DNA from: Paguma larvata
Lineage: Eukaryota; Chordata; Mammalia; Carnivora; Viverridae
Direction of reading: 5' to 3'
DNA: 64,000 bases
Assembly: GCA_030068075.1 (NCBI GenBank)
Contig: CM057828.1
Coordinates: 114,255,699 to 114,319,698 of the forward strand
Below the pieces are notes generated by a model. It saw nothing but the letters and a program-made list of their open reading frames with translations. It was not told where the DNA came from and did no database searches. Every line of letters begins with the position of its first letter. Within the stretch, counting starts at the first letter, position 1. Below, in pieces: positions 24,762 to 38,872 of the stretch. The position numbers were made by a program, and so were the translations under genes.

Positions 24762-24977
24762 GGAATGCCTGGGTGGCTCAGTGGGTTAGGAGTCCAACTC
24801 TTGATTTCGGCTCAGGTCATGATCTCACAGTCCATGAGATCAAGCCCCGCGTGGGGCTCTGCACTGACAGTGTGGAGCCTGCTTGGAATTCTCTCTCCCT
24901 CTCTTTGCCTCATTTCCACTTGGATGCACACACACGCTCTCTCCATCTCTTTCAAAATAAATATTAAAAACAAAAAA
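24762..24977 (+). mobile_element. Felid/carnivore SINE nested in an old L1
   Basis: GAATGCCTGGGTGGCTCAGT with the longer CTCTTGATTTCGGCTCAGG variant, and an AGTGTGGAGCCTGCTTGG middle, mark an older subfamily. It interrupts the L1 3' UTR. Confidence 0.93.
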
Positions 24978-25211
24978 GTCCAACAGAAAGAGATAAATCC
25001 ATATCATTTCACTTATATGTGTAATCTAAAAATAAAACAGAGAAACAAACAAACAAAAACAGATTCATAAATACAGAGAACAAACTGGTAGTTGCCAGAG
25101 GAAAGAGAGTATGGGGGAGAATGGGCAACATAGGTGGTGGGACTTACAAATAATAAAAAAAAAAAGCAGGCTCTACATATAAATACTATTCCAATTTCTC
25201 TATAACACAAT

Positions 25212-25429
25212 CTTTTTTTTTTTTAACACTTATGTATTTTTGAGAGACAGAGAGAGACAGGGCAGGAGCAAGGGAGGAGTAGAAAGAGGGGAGACACAGA
25301 ATCCGAAGTAGGCTCCAGGCTCTGAGTTGTCAGCACAGAGTCAGACATGGGGCTTGAACCCACGAACCATGAGATCATGACCCAAGCTGAAGGCAGACAC
25401 TTTTCCAACTGAGCCACTCAGGCACCCCC
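25212..25429 (-). mobile_element. Felid SINE
   Basis: Reversed tail T12 followed by the full body, ending GAGCCACTCAGGCACCCC. Confidence 0.94.
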
Positions 25430-26042
25430 CAATTTCTTTAAATGCATATCCATTCGTAAGATACTAAAAGGTTACAGATTAAAAAGTTATATACTTAATT
25501 GATTTTGTTATATATTTCCCTGTATCTTCTAAATTCCCTGAAATAAACATACATACTATCTATAGTAAGTAAAAAGCACATTCGATATTATAAAAACTAT
25601 TCATAGTATCTTATTAGAAACCCAAGTAGGAAGTAGGAATCATATTTAAAGTGATTTTTGAATATAGTTCAGCCTGAAAAAATGATACCAAGAAATAATA
25701 TTGTCGGAAAGTCTTGGAAGGCTTATGTTCCTTTTTAATCTCAAATCTAAGATACCTTACTTTACAGAAGAGCAGAAAACACAAGATACTTGCCAATACT
25801 AATCACCTACTGAAGTTTATGTTCTTTACTCTGATGAAGTTGTTTAGAAACATCTGCCAGCAATGTCACCAATACTGGGACGCAAATCGACACGTGAATT
25901 CACTTTTCGTACAAGTACCCTCTTATCTCCCAACCACGACGAACGATTTAAATGAGTTCTTTTCTCACCTTAACAACCACTGCATTATAAAATTGTTCTG
26001 AGTCTTCAGGAGATGTTTGGAATGAGGATATTATTTGATTAC

Positions 26043-26198
26043 CTGGCTTTTTCTGTGCCTCCCATGCCTTGATGAATGTCAATGAATTCCATTAGCTGCT
26101 TCTGCAACATCACATCTTTGCCCTCAATTTGAGTAATGAATTTATGCTGTAAAAGATCTGATACCATTGGACGCTTTTCATAATCTTTAGTCAAGCAC
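26043..26198 (-). CDS. MYO3A: MYO3A exon: end of kinase domain and linker
   Basis: This 156-bp exon completes Lys and encodes [20 protein letters not shown] and [20 protein letters not shown], then [11 protein letters not shown] plus two bases of Arg. It holds the conserved Arg of kinase subdomain XI (EKRP) and the start of the linker that precedes the myosin motor. The acceptor is AACGCAG|G and the donor is GCCAG|GTAATC. It is the most 3' exon recognised. The next one should begin with the RERIHTKKG region, and no such sequence was seen in 1-26042. Confidence 0.97.
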
Positions 26199-26922
26199 CT
26201 GCGTTGGCAAAAAAAAAAAAAAAAAAGAAAAGGAAAAAAAGAATACGTAGTTATTAGATAAGTTCGAGTATTGCATTATTGTTCATATGGCTAAGGACTA
26301 CTGGGACACAAGAGAGTGATGCTCCTCACAAATGTTCGTCCTGCAAAGCAGATCTCAAAAAAAACGTCAAACTGCAATATGATGAAATGCATGTTTACAG
26401 AAGCACACACATCTGTGAGTGTTGACACGGTAGAGATACCAACTTCCAGCTAAACACTCTTCCCTAGTGCCCCAGCAAGCACACTGGCACAGAGGTCATT
26501 AAATGTGGTCTCTGCTGTAAAGTCTCCTTTACAAGCCAATAGCTAAAGAAGGAAGCACTGAAGTCATAGTTTGAGTGCTTATCTAAAATTAAAACAAACT
26601 TTTCCTTTTCCCTCCCACAGTGCTTTTAAAGGCTTCTCAATTGATCTATTTCTTTCTGTGTGATCAAACTGCTAACCTACTTGAGAAGGCTAATGTGTTG
26701 AGGATGTTCAGTTCCAAACCAGTAGATGTTTTTGGAGATGTGTATATAAAGCAGAGGTACTAAGGCACACTGCACCTCTTGGTAGGTCCAACGAGATCAT
26801 AGTGTGAGAAACGATAAAGGTAGTGAGAACACCTGAAGTAGCATCACGGAAGGGACATTTGAACAAACGGCACATTTAATCAGCTATGACAGGTGTCCTC
26901 AAATATTTGAAAGTGGGATTAG

Positions 26923-27139
26923 ACTTTTTTTAATGTTTATTTATTTTTGAGACAGAGAGAGAGAGAGACAGAGCATGAGTGGGGGAGGGGCAGAGAGGGA
27001 GGGAGATACAGAATCTGAAGCAGGCTCCAGGCCCTGAGCTTTCGGCACAGAGCCCAACTCGGGGCTCGAACCCACAGACTGTGAGATCATGACCTGAGCT
27101 GAAGTCGGACGCTCAACCGACTGAGCACCCAGGTGCCCC
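26923..27139 (-). mobile_element. Felid SINE, left arm of an inverted pair
   Basis: Full-length reversed copy ending GAGCACCCAGGTGCCCC (one base lost in the head). TAGACT-containing duplicates flank it. Its head faces the head of the plus SINE at 27211. Confidence 0.94.
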
Positions 27140-27210
27140 ATAGACTAGTTTTCAGTGGTCAAAAGGGACAAAGAACCTGGGATCAATTCATGGAATTAAG
27201 AGAGAAACAG

Positions 27211-27420
27211 AGGCACCTGTGTGGCTCAGTTGGTTAAGTGTCTGACTTTGGCTCAGGTCATGAGCCCACGTTTTTGAGTTCGAACGCTTAGTCAGGCTCT
27301 CTGCTGTCAGCACAGAGCCTGCTTCAGATCCTCTGTCCCCTTCTCTCTCTGCCCCTCCCGCACTCGCATGCCCTCTCTCTCTCTCTCTCTCTCTCTCAAA
27401 AATAAATAAAAAATTTAAAA
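27211..27420 (+). mobile_element. Felid SINE, right arm of an inverted pair
   Basis: Head AGGCACCTGTGTGGCTCAGT and tail AAAAATAAATAAAAAATTT. AGAGAAACAG is duplicated at 27201 and near 27420. Confidence 0.95.
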
Positions 27421-28006
27421 GAGAAACAGATTTTAGGTCAGTATAAGGAAGAACTTTCCAATAGGAAGGCTTCTCAAAGACAGAATGGGACTGGACTGGG
27501 AGGTATGATCACCTTTATTAGGAATGGTTACATACTGATGGCTGGCCACTCAGTGCACATGTTCAATAAGGATTTATGCTCTGCATGTGGTTTGGGCTGT
27601 ATAAATTTCCAGTACCCTTCCAACCCTGAGATTCAGAGGAGCAAGACAACTGGTCAGAGTTGGGCTGACACTTGGGGTATAGAAAAGGAGAAGCAGACAC
27701 CCATGTCTTGACTTGGGCAGTAGTGTCTCTAATCTGTACTGTTACTCCTCCTGGGATGATAATTTGGCAATTTTTTTTCCTGGGCTTAACCAATATGTCC
27801 CAAGGATACTAAAACACACTACGGAATAAGGATGATGATGTATGAAAATAAGAACACGTGCTCAATAAGTTTTCATTTATTTTCATTTGTTTCATTAACA
27901 GAATGCATCATTTCTGACATCTGTAGCACTTGTTCAATGTATTGAGGATAATCACATATGAAATTATTGTATTCAAGTAAAACTTTATCAAATAGCTGAT
28001 GTGAGG

Positions 28007-28210
28007 GCTGCCTGGGTGGTTCAGTCAGCTAAGTGTCTGACTCTTGATTTCGGCTCAGGTCATGATCCCAGGGTCATGGGATAGAGCCCCGTGTTGGGCT
28101 CCTCCCTGAGTGTGGAGCCTGCTTAAGATTCTCTCTCCCCCTCTATGCCTCTTCCCCACTTATACACTCTCTCTAAAACAATTTTTTTAATAATTTTTTA
28201 ATAATTAAAA
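28007..28210 (+). mobile_element. Older carnivore SINE subfamily
   Basis: GGCTGCCTGGGTGGTTCAGT, CTCTTGATTTCGGCTCAGG and GAGTGTGGAGCCTGCTTAAG. The middle resembles the form shared with older copies rather than the young GACAGCTCAGAGCCTGG form. Confidence 0.9.
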
Positions 28211-28659
28211 AATGTTCAAATGGCTGAACAGACTCCATAGCCTGTTCAAGCAGGCATTCTGCTGGACACTGGCGTTACAGTGACAAATAAGGCATATTCA
28301 GTGCCCTGCAGGTACTTACTGTCTAGCTGGGTAGACAGGCATCTAAAGAGGCAGCTAAATAAAGTGGCAATGTTCCTAGGGGAAGCGGAAAAAATACAGT
28401 GATAGCACACAGGACAGAATGCTAACTAGCTGCCTAGAGGAAGTCAGGAAATGTTTCTCGGAGGTGAAATTGTGTGAAACTTATCAAAATCAACAAGTTC
28501 ATTCAAGGGTCTATGTGAAAGGCCTGCAGACAGGGGCACGATCACGGATCATGGGGAACCCTTCAAAGTTCCCAGCGATTCTCCCAAGAGATGTGTGCAA
28601 TCTGAGTGCAGTTTATTAAATATCCTGTCGTGCATGGTGCATACTAAATCTTTTTTTTT

Positions 28660-29400
28660 TTCTTTTCAAATTTTTATCTAAATTCTAGTTAAGATACAGT
28701 GCAATAGTGGTTTCAGAGTAGAGTTCAGTGACTCATCACTTACATACAACACCCAGTGCTCATCATAAGTGCCTTCCTTAATACCCATCACCCACCTAGC
28801 CCGTGCCCCCCCCCACCTTCCTCTGTCGACCTTGTTTGTTTTCCATCTTTACGTTTAAGAGTCTCTCATGGTTTCTTTTCCTTTCTCTTCTTTTCTCCCC
28901 CCGGCATATGTTCATCTGTTTTGTTTCTTAGATTACATACCTGAGTGAAATCACGTGGGATTTGTCTTTCTCTGACTTATTTTGGTTAGCATAATACACT
29001 CTGGCTCCATGCGCATTGTTGCAAATAGTAAGATTTCATGCTTTTTCATGGCTGAGTAATATTTGTTGTATATATATATATATATATACCACATCTTCTT
29101 TTTTTTAAATTTTTTTTTTAACATTTTTTTATTTATTTTTGAGAGACATAGAGACAGAGTGTGAGCAGGGGAAGGGCAGAGAGAGGGGGAGACACAGAAT
29201 CGGAAGCAGGCTCCAGGCTCTGAGCCATCAGTACAGAGCCCAACGCGGGGCTCGAACTCACAGACTGTGAGATCATGACCTGAGCCAAAGTCGGCCGCTT
29301 AACCAACTGAGCCACCCAGGCGCCCCCACATCTTCTTTATCCATTCATCAGTCAGTGGACATTTGGGCTCCCTCCATAGTTTGGCTACTGTTGATGGTAT
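28660..29400 (-). mobile_element. Antisense L1 3'-end fragment split by a SINE
   Basis: Read on the minus strand, this is the end of ORF2 (VAKLWREPKCPLTDEWIKKM), followed by the 3' UTR with the typical CACTGGGTGTTGTATGTAAG block and related sequence. A minus-oriented SINE at about 29100-29325 sits between the two parts. A (TA)n run at about 29069-29088 lies at the insertion border. Confidence 0.8.
29100..29325 (-). mobile_element. Felid SINE nested in the antisense L1
   Basis: Reversed tail with ATTTATTTTTGAGAGACATA and right end GAGCCACCCAGGCGCCCCC. The L1 text resumes straight after it (ACATCTTCTTTATCC, also present before it as ACATCTTCTT), giving the target duplication. Confidence 0.95.
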
Positions 29401-29451
29401 GACACACCTAATCTTAGTGTCCTCTCTCTCCCATTTACAACCTAAGTCATC

Positions 29452-29530
29452 CCTAACCTCATTATTACTACTGATACTACTACTACTATCATCATCATCA
29501 TCATCGACATCATCGTCGTCGTCGTCGTTA
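29452..29530. repeat. Compound trinucleotide microsatellite
   Basis: Runs of TAC, then ATC, then GTC repeats abut one another (ACTACTACTAC, ATCATCATCATC, GTCGTCGTCGTCG), just beyond the antisense L1 fragment. Confidence 0.9.
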
Positions 29531-29672
29531 TTTATGGTGAAAACATAATAAGATTGTGAAAACACAGGTTATGGGAGCAGATATTTAGAAATCATTCACT
29601 CATATCTTCAAGTCAACTGTCCAAAGGTGCTGTACTTGTGCTAAATATTTGTCAAATTAAAGATGCTCACTG

Positions 29673-29883
29673 AGGGGCTCCTGGGTGGCTCAGTCGGTTA
29701 AGCGTCCAACTTCGGCTCAGGTCATGATCTCGCAGTTCGTGAGTTCAAGCCCCACGTCAGACTCTGTGATGACAGTTCAGAGCCTAAAGCCTGCCTCGGA
29801 TTCTGTGTCTCCTTCTCTCTCTCTGCCCCTCCTTTGCTCACCTCTGTCTCTATCTCAAAGATAAATAACACTTAAAAAAAAAA
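29673..29883 (+). mobile_element. Felid SINE
   Basis: GGGGCTCCTGGGTGGCTCAG head, close to consensus, ending in AAAGATAAATAACACTTAAA. Confidence 0.95.
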
Positions 29884-30384
29884 GTTAACTGAATTTCCAA
29901 ATAAATAACGTTCACTAAATTTGAAATACATAAGCATTTTATCTATTCAACTATCTGATTCATTGACTGCAACGAAAACTCCCTGATGGTGACAAGAATG
30001 AGAGGTGCAGATAAATGAAGGGTTAAAAAGCTGACTGAATAGACGGTGGTTCAGTGTGGGGGAGATGCTAAGGGCACAGCTTGCAAAAGGCAGGTGGACA
30101 GAAGGATGTGTTCACAGACAATAAAGCAACCTCAGGAGCAGAGCTATGGTTAAGCGAAGAAACATGACCCTAAGATCATTAATTGAGCAATAATGAATTC
30201 ACTGAATATTCAGAAGAAATTGCAAATACTGGTTTTGAAGAAAAAAATAGAAACTACTGAGGCTATTTAATAGATAAGATGTGGAGATTCAGAAGCATGG
30301 AAGAATGGTTGTAAAAGGCACATTTCAAAATTCTAGCAAGATGGTATCTCTTTCTTTCTCTCTCTCTTTTTTTACTCTATTGTT

Positions 30385-30601
30385 GGGGTGCCTGGGTGGC
30401 TCACTGGGTTAAGCACCCAACTCTGGCTTCGGTCATGATCTTACAGTCTGTTGAGTTTGAGCCCCACATTGGATTCTGTGCTGACAGCTCATAGCCTGGA
30501 GCCTGCTTCAGATTCTGTGTCTCCGTCTCTCTCTGCCCCTTCCCCGCTCATACTCTGTCTCTCAAAACCTAAATAAACATTGAAAAAAAATTTTTAAAAA
30601 G
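30385..30601 (+). mobile_element. Felid SINE beside a MYO3A splice donor
   Basis: Head GGGGTGCCTGGGTGGCTCAC and A-rich tail to 30601. The duplicate ACTCTATTGTT lies at 30374-30384 and 30602-30612. On the minus strand the donor GTGAGTAA of the MYO3A exon occupies 30618-30611, so the right duplicate overlaps the outer donor context and the tail starts 18 bases into the intron. Confidence 0.96.
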
Positions 30602-30617
30602 ACTCTATTGTTACTCA

Positions 30618-32826
<2,209 letters not shown>

Positions 32827-32843
32827 AAAATCATTACTATTTT

Positions 32844-33072
32844 GGGGTGCCTGGGTGGCTCAGTCGGTTAAGCGTCTGACTTCGGCCCAGGTCATGATCT
32901 CATGGTTCACGAGTTCAAGCCCCACATCGGGCTCTGTGCTGACAGCTCCAAGCCTGGAGCCTGCTTCAGATTCTGTGTCTCCCTCTCCCTCTCTACCCCT
33001 CCTCTTGCTCACGCTACATCTCTATCTCTCAATAATAAAATAAATAAACATTTAAAAAAATAATAATAAAAT
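32844..33072 (+). mobile_element. Felid SINE with a perfect 17-bp duplication
   Basis: AAAATCATTACTATTTT is identical at 32827-32843 and 33073-33089. The body is close to consensus, so this is a fairly recent insertion. Confidence 0.97.
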
Positions 33073-33484
33073 AAAATCATTACTATTTTATCAGCAAAAT
33101 TTGTTTATAATTTTGTTACTAATATTATTTAAACTTCCAAAGAGAAGTCTTAGCAAGTAGTAAAAAATTACTGGACTGATCAGAGTAAAGCAAAGCAAAT
33201 CACTGTTGCACTGACTGCAGCCAGGGCCTTTCTGACAAATTTGGGAGAGGATAAAGAGTGGAAGGAGCTGTCGTTTTCGACAAGGAAAATTCCTTCGAAA
33301 AGGAAAACACACTGAGTGACAAGAGAAAGATCCTACTTAGGCCAGGGAAATGAAACCATCGAATAAATACAGGGTCTCAGAATAGGAAGGATGATATTCC
33401 AGGCCACTGTGCTCCAAACTCGCTGAAATACATGGAATATTTCCATGAGGAGCACCCACTGGCTGGGAGAAGAAAGACAGGCTA

Positions 33485-33661
<177 letters not shown>

Positions 33662-33764
33662 CTAGTAGAAGATGAAAAAAAGAAAAAAGTGAAGTCTATG
33701 ACTTTGGCAAGCATTGTAGCAAAAGTAAGCACAAAAGTCCCAAATTTGTATTAAAAATTCATGT

Positions 33765-34258
33765 GACAAACATTCATAGATAATAGCCCCAATGGGGAAA
33801 CAACCCAAATGTTCATCAACTGGTGACAGATAAACAAAATGTGCTATATGTATATAATATACATATTATTACATATGAATATTATTCAGTCATCAAAAGG
33901 AATGGACTATTGATATATGCTACAACACGGACAAATACTAACAGAAAGAAGCCAGACACAAAGGCCACATAGTGTACGACTCTATTTACATGAAATGTTC
34001 ACAATAGGCAAATCCATAGACAAGAAGCAGATGAGTGGTTGCCCAGTATAGGAGAGCTTGGGAGGAGATGGGGAGTGATGGTTACTGAATAAAGGGTTCT
34101 TCTAGAGGGAAAGAAAATGCTCTAAAATTAGATCCTGATGATGGCTGCACAACTCTGTAAATATACACCTAAAAGTCATTAAATTGTACATGTCAAATGA
34201 GCTAATTATATGGTATGTGTATGTGAATTATATCTCAATAAAGCTGTTAAAAATAAAA
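33765..34258 (+). mobile_element. Ancient L1 3' end
   Basis: AACAACCCAAATGTTCATCA, GAATATTATTCAGTCATCAA, TATACACCTAAAAGTCATTA and TATATCTCAATAAAGCTGTT are the usual order of landmarks of an old L1M 3' terminus, ending in an A-rich tail. It begins about 100 bp upstream, in MYO3A transcript sense, of the exon at 33516-33661. It has many substitutions and no open frame. Confidence 0.8.
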
Positions 34259-34616
34259 AACACATTCATATGAATTTTCTGTTCTGTTGTGTATCTTCAT
34301 CTTCCTTAATATAAAAATATATTTTCCCCCATATTTTTTTCATTATTTTAAGGCTACATGTGGTCCAGGAATATCTCACCAAAGGCTTGGGTGAATTTAT
34401 GCCCCAATTTGCCTAAGACATTCTTGGTATTCTGCTTGCTTTCCTGGAGTCACTATAAATACCATCCCCTTCTCTCTGCAAAGTGTCATGGCTTGTAAAC
34501 ATTATATGGTCACTTATTATGGTCACTATTTCCCTTTCCAGTTTGGAAAGGATGGCTTTATGTAACCAACGAATGCTACCTTTGATCTAGAATTTAATTT
34601 AAAAATGTCAAATCAA

Positions 34617-34820
34617 GGGGTGCCTGGGTAGCTCAGTCAGTTAAGCGTCTGACTTCAGCTCAGGTCATAATCTCGCGGTTTGTGGGTTCGAGTCCTGTGT
34701 CGGGCTCTGTGCTGACAGCTCAGAGCCTGGAGCCTGCTTTGGATTCTGTGTCTCCCTCTCTCTCTGCCCCTCCCTTTGCTCATGCTCATGCTCGCTCTCT
34801 CTCTCAAAAATAAATAAACT
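34617..34820 (+). mobile_element. Felid SINE, first of a tandem pair
   Basis: GGGGTGCCTGGGTAGCTCAG to CTCAAAAATAAATAAACT. It is followed with no gap by a second SINE. Confidence 0.94.
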
Positions 34821-35050
34821 GGGGCACCTGGGTGGCCCACTTCGGCTCAGGTCATGATCTCACGGTCTGTGAGTGTGAGCCCCGCATCGGGCTCTGTGCT
34901 GGCGGCTCAGAGCCTGGAACCTGCTTCGGATTCTGTGTCTCCCTCTCTCTCTGCCCTTCCCCTGCTCACGCTCTGTCTCTATATCTCTCAAAAATAAATA
35001 AAAAACGTTAAAAAATAAATAAATAAACATTAAAAAAATTTTTTTTAAAG
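34821..35050 (+). mobile_element. Felid SINE lacking the A-box segment
   Basis: The head runs GGGGCACCTGGGTGGCCCAC straight into TTCGGCTCAGG: about 17 bases covering the tRNA A-box (TGGCTCAGTCGGTTAAGCG in the consensus) are missing. The tail ends in repeated AAATAAATAAAC. Confidence 0.94.
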
Positions 35051-35657
35051 TTTCACTTTTCAACTATAGTTGACTTGAACAATCTTGCCTCTGAGGCCCT
35101 AAAAACACTGAAATATTTTTATACCATTAATTATAGAGAATATATTAAATTTATTTACCTTACTATTTTCTAATTCTAAGAGATTTGTCATTAATAACAC
35201 AGAGCTGGTATAAATGTGATGCCTTCATTACCTAGATAGCTGGTTATTCAAAATATATTCTTCAACAGTTCTAAATAAATGGACATTTATTGAAATATTG
35301 ACACTTATTCACAAGTTGGAAAATGCTTATTACAGAAAGATAAATATAATATGCACAAAATCTGGAACATATATGTATTTATATGACGGCTTGAAAAGAC
35401 AGCAGTGAATCTTTCTTTTTTATGTAATACTCATTGGTTTGTTAATAAGAAAAACACTTTCAAACCCTGTTTACTAATAATAAATAATTACTTAGCAGTA
35501 AAATGATAGTCTACTAACTGCATATTAAGAAGTGTCAATTTTATTATTAACTCATGTAATACTCTGGTAATTAAATTTTAGATAGATCAAAATATTTTCT
35601 TTTGCCTCTAGATTACAGTTGGTCTAAGATCCACCAATCAAAATTGCTTTCTTTACT

Positions 35658-35847
35658 GGGGTGCCTGGGTGTCCAACTTTGGCTCACGTCATGATCTCAC
35701 AGTTCCTTTGTTTGGGCCCTACATCAGGCTCTGTGCCAACAACTCAGAACCTGGAGCCAGCTTCGGATTCTGTGTCTCCCTCTTCCTCTGTCCCTCCCCC
35801 ACCCGTGCATTCTCTCTCAAAAATAAACATTAAAAACAATTTTTTTA
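35658..35847 (+). mobile_element. Felid SINE lacking the A-box segment
   Basis: GGGGTGCCTGGGTGTCCAAC skips about 16-17 consensus bases, with break points different from the copy at 34821. AATTGCTTTCTTTA and AATTGCTTTTTCGC flank it. Confidence 0.93.
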
Positions 35848-37014
35848 ATTGCTTTTTCGCTAAGAGCAAACTTAAACATATAACAATGGCTTTGTTACCA
35901 TAACATATTAAAAATGTAAAGGTAGACTACTAGTTAATATTAACAGTAATAGTACAATTATTACATATTATAGCATTTATATTACTAATATACATAAATG
36001 AGATACAGTGTTTAATATTATCCCTATATTAATTTATTTTTCAAATCTTTTCTTGAGCTTTTAAAACACTAGTAATACATTGGAACAAACGGAAGAAACT
36101 CCTACTCGAGAATCCCTTAATTCAATTTTGTTTTTGTTTGTATGAATTTGCTTTCTATTTTTATTCCAAGATGTACACCTTGTTTAAAAGTTTTTTAATC
36201 CATTAGAGTTTTTAAAAGTTTCTCAAGGCGATGTATCCTTTCTCCATGCTTTACATTTACATTCTGCTTTTTCGCAAGTAATAACTGAATTAGTATTAAA
36301 GTACAAACAGCACACGAAGATTTAATCCTCAAAGACACTTAGTTCTAAGATTTTGCAATATTAATGTAGTATTTGAACCACTTCTCCTCCCTTCACTCCC
36401 TAGAAAATGGTAGATAAATAGCAGAACTTTTCCCAGAGGCTGAGAGAGAGTTTTCAAACATAAGTGTTCTTTACTGATAAACATAATTAAAAAGATTAAA
36501 GGCATTAACAATGGTTGTGGAGAGAAGATAGGATTCTAGAAAACTTTCTCCCTCAGCAATTTTGCCAGTTTATCCCCCACTTCCCAAGAGTCTACTCAAG
36601 CTGAGGACGGCCCCCAAGTAGATTCACTCAATGTAGGAACCTATTACACAGGTTCGTAAGTGAAAATCTGATGTTAAACAAAGGTCAGGGATTTTCATAA
36701 TATTCCTATTATAATTTAAAACAAAATCTAAATATCAATAATATAGATACATGCTAAGCAACTAAAAGTAAATTTAGTAGAAAATTAAGGCTGCAAGCAG
36801 TTTCTCTTTACCTCATCGGATTCATTCATTCAATCCTTCATATACTCACTCTCAGCCCATGTACTGAGAACCTCCCATGTTCCTTCTCATACAAAAATCT
36901 CTCATAAAAACGACACAACTGACATTTCCTTCTAATACATTCCTAAATACGGGGAGACAGAGTATCCAAGAAAAGGAAAGTCGGGAGCATCCAAAATTAT
37001 GTTTGTCTCTCTCA

Positions 37015-37140
<126 letters not shown>

Positions 37141-37207
37141 TTACTCATACAAAGAGATGCCAACTGTAATAAATTTGCTTACAAACTAATATTAACATTC
37201 TGTTCCC

Positions 37208-37456
37208 GGGGCCCCTGGGTGGCTCAGTCGGTTAAGCATCCGACTTCGGCTCAGGTCATGATCTCACCGTTCCAGAGTTTGAGCCCCACGTCGGGCTCTG
37301 TGCTGATAGCTCAGAGCCTAGAGCCTGTTTCAGATTCTGTGTCTCCCTCTCTGTCTGTGCCCCTCCCCCACTCATGCTCTGTCTGTCTCCTTCTCTCTCT
37401 CTCTCAAAAATAAATAAACATTAAAAAAAAAATTAAAAAAAAAGCTTAAAAAAAAC
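37208..37456 (+). mobile_element. Felid SINE 90 bp from a MYO3A exon
   Basis: The duplicate AACATTCTGTTCCC is identical at 37194-37207 and 37457-37470. The body is intact and the A-rich tail is long. It lies antisense in the intron just upstream (transcript sense) of the activation-loop exon. Confidence 0.96.
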
Positions 37457-38686
37457 AACATTCTGTTCCCTTAAAGCTGCCACAGGACTCGAGCTTCACA
37501 TTAAAGTATCCTATGTCATGATTTGGTCATAGCCAAGTCTAGCCAAAGTCCTCTTGTTTTCTATTTCTTGTATCCAAACTTGCCCATCTTTAAAGCCCCA
37601 TTTCAAGTTTTATTCCCGCATGATGATATTTAATCTGCTCCTGATCATACTAACCTCTGTTTTTTTGATCTTCTACATTTTTAACTATCTGTCTGTATTC
37701 CTTATTTTGGCACGTGATTTTTATCTGAATAGTACACTTCCTCCCCTCTCTCCTCCTCCCTCTGCCCATTACCAAATTGTGGTGCATTTGAGAATTTTTC
37801 TATGGTGGTATGAACATAGTAGGTTACTTGTGAATGTGAGTCAAATTATTTTCCGTCACACGAACAACTCTGGACAAATCACACCTGTCTAGTTTCAAAT
37901 TAACAGCATCTATTTAATCCAACACCATGAAAAGAATTAGTTCTTTTTCTTTAGAGAGATTACAGATGCAAGGACTACAGTGAAGAGGTATAACCAAATA
38001 TTTCGGTCATGTCGTCCCACTAATTATAGCTGGCTAGATATAATCATAACTAACCACTTAAGAAAATTAGGAATAAAGCCTCTCCTTGCATTTCATACTC
38101 GCGCTCCTCACACAGGCTGTCAAGTGCTCTTCCCTTGACCTATTCTGAACTTGATGGGTGACACCCACACCATGGGCCTCCACTCCCTGATTTCCCTGTT
38201 TTGAAAAGTACCTTCTAGGTATCACATTTGTTTTAGGCTCTGGCTATTTATGAGACAAATAGGAGAAAGGCACTAATTAAGATTTAAATTTGGATATATT
38301 TGATCCTTCCAAGATGACATTTGACATTTATCATGGAATTCAAAGGCCATATTCAGCCAAATGGGTATTTCAATGGGGGAAACATACTTAAATATTGGTG
38401 GAATATACTTGGGCAGGGGGTAGGCAGTATGTTTTGGTTCCACATGAATTGCATCTCCCAATGACCTAACCTATTCCACTGATGTATAAATCCTGTCCTA
38501 AACAGAATCTTCATCTATGCCCTTCAAATTTCGTCTTTGAAAAAGTTAATTAAATCTAAATATTTTAGATTGTCTTTTTCTATGAATTAAAGGCAGAAGT
38601 GATTAAGCTTGGATTTTATGATAGTATCAGAGTATCGTAATTTATTTATATAAGTGGGAAAAGCAAATGGATTTAAAAATCAATTC

Positions 38687-38799
38687 AGGGGCACCTGGGT
38701 AGCTCAGTTGGTTAAGGATCCGACTCCTCATTTTGGCTCATAATCTTGAGCTTGAGCCCCACATCGGGCTCTGCACTGAGTGTGGAGCCTGTTTAAGAT

Positions 38800-38830
<31 letters not shown>

Positions 38831-38872
38831 CTTGCTCGCATACACTCTCTCTCAAAAAAATAAATCAATATA
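38687..38872 (+). mobile_element. Older carnivore SINE
   Basis: GGGGCACCTGGGTAGCTCAG, CACTGAGTGTGGAGCCTG and an expanded (CT)n run. The B-box side is shortened (TCATAATCTTGAGCTTGAGC). Confidence 0.92.

Larger units (their letters stand above)
23340..25170 (+). mobile_element. Older L1 fragments (L1M/L1MA-like 3' half), with a nested SINE
   Basis: About 23340-23610 resembles an old L1M tail (ATTTATCTTAAGGAAACAAT ... AACAACCTAGATGTCTAATA). From 23636 a second L1 fragment follows the end of ORF2 (AAAGACAGTTTCTTCAATGG, GCTTTTGCACAGCAAAGG, CTGAATAGACATTTTCCCAA, TCAAAACCACAATGAGATAT) and on into the 3' UTR (AACAAACTGGTAGTTGCCAG). It is full of stops. A SINE at about 24762-24977 splits the 3' UTR. 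A templated palindrome lies at 24105-24148. Confidence 0.82.

Noticed and set aside
1..26042. Search for downstream MYO3A exons (RERIHTKKG and the motor start).
   Set aside because: Nothing matching was seen; the region reads as intron with repeats.
30385..30601. tRNA genes suggested by A-box/B-box-like sequence in the SINE heads.
   Set aside because: The copies are followed by CT-rich SINE bodies and A-tails, and the cloverleaf arms are incomplete.
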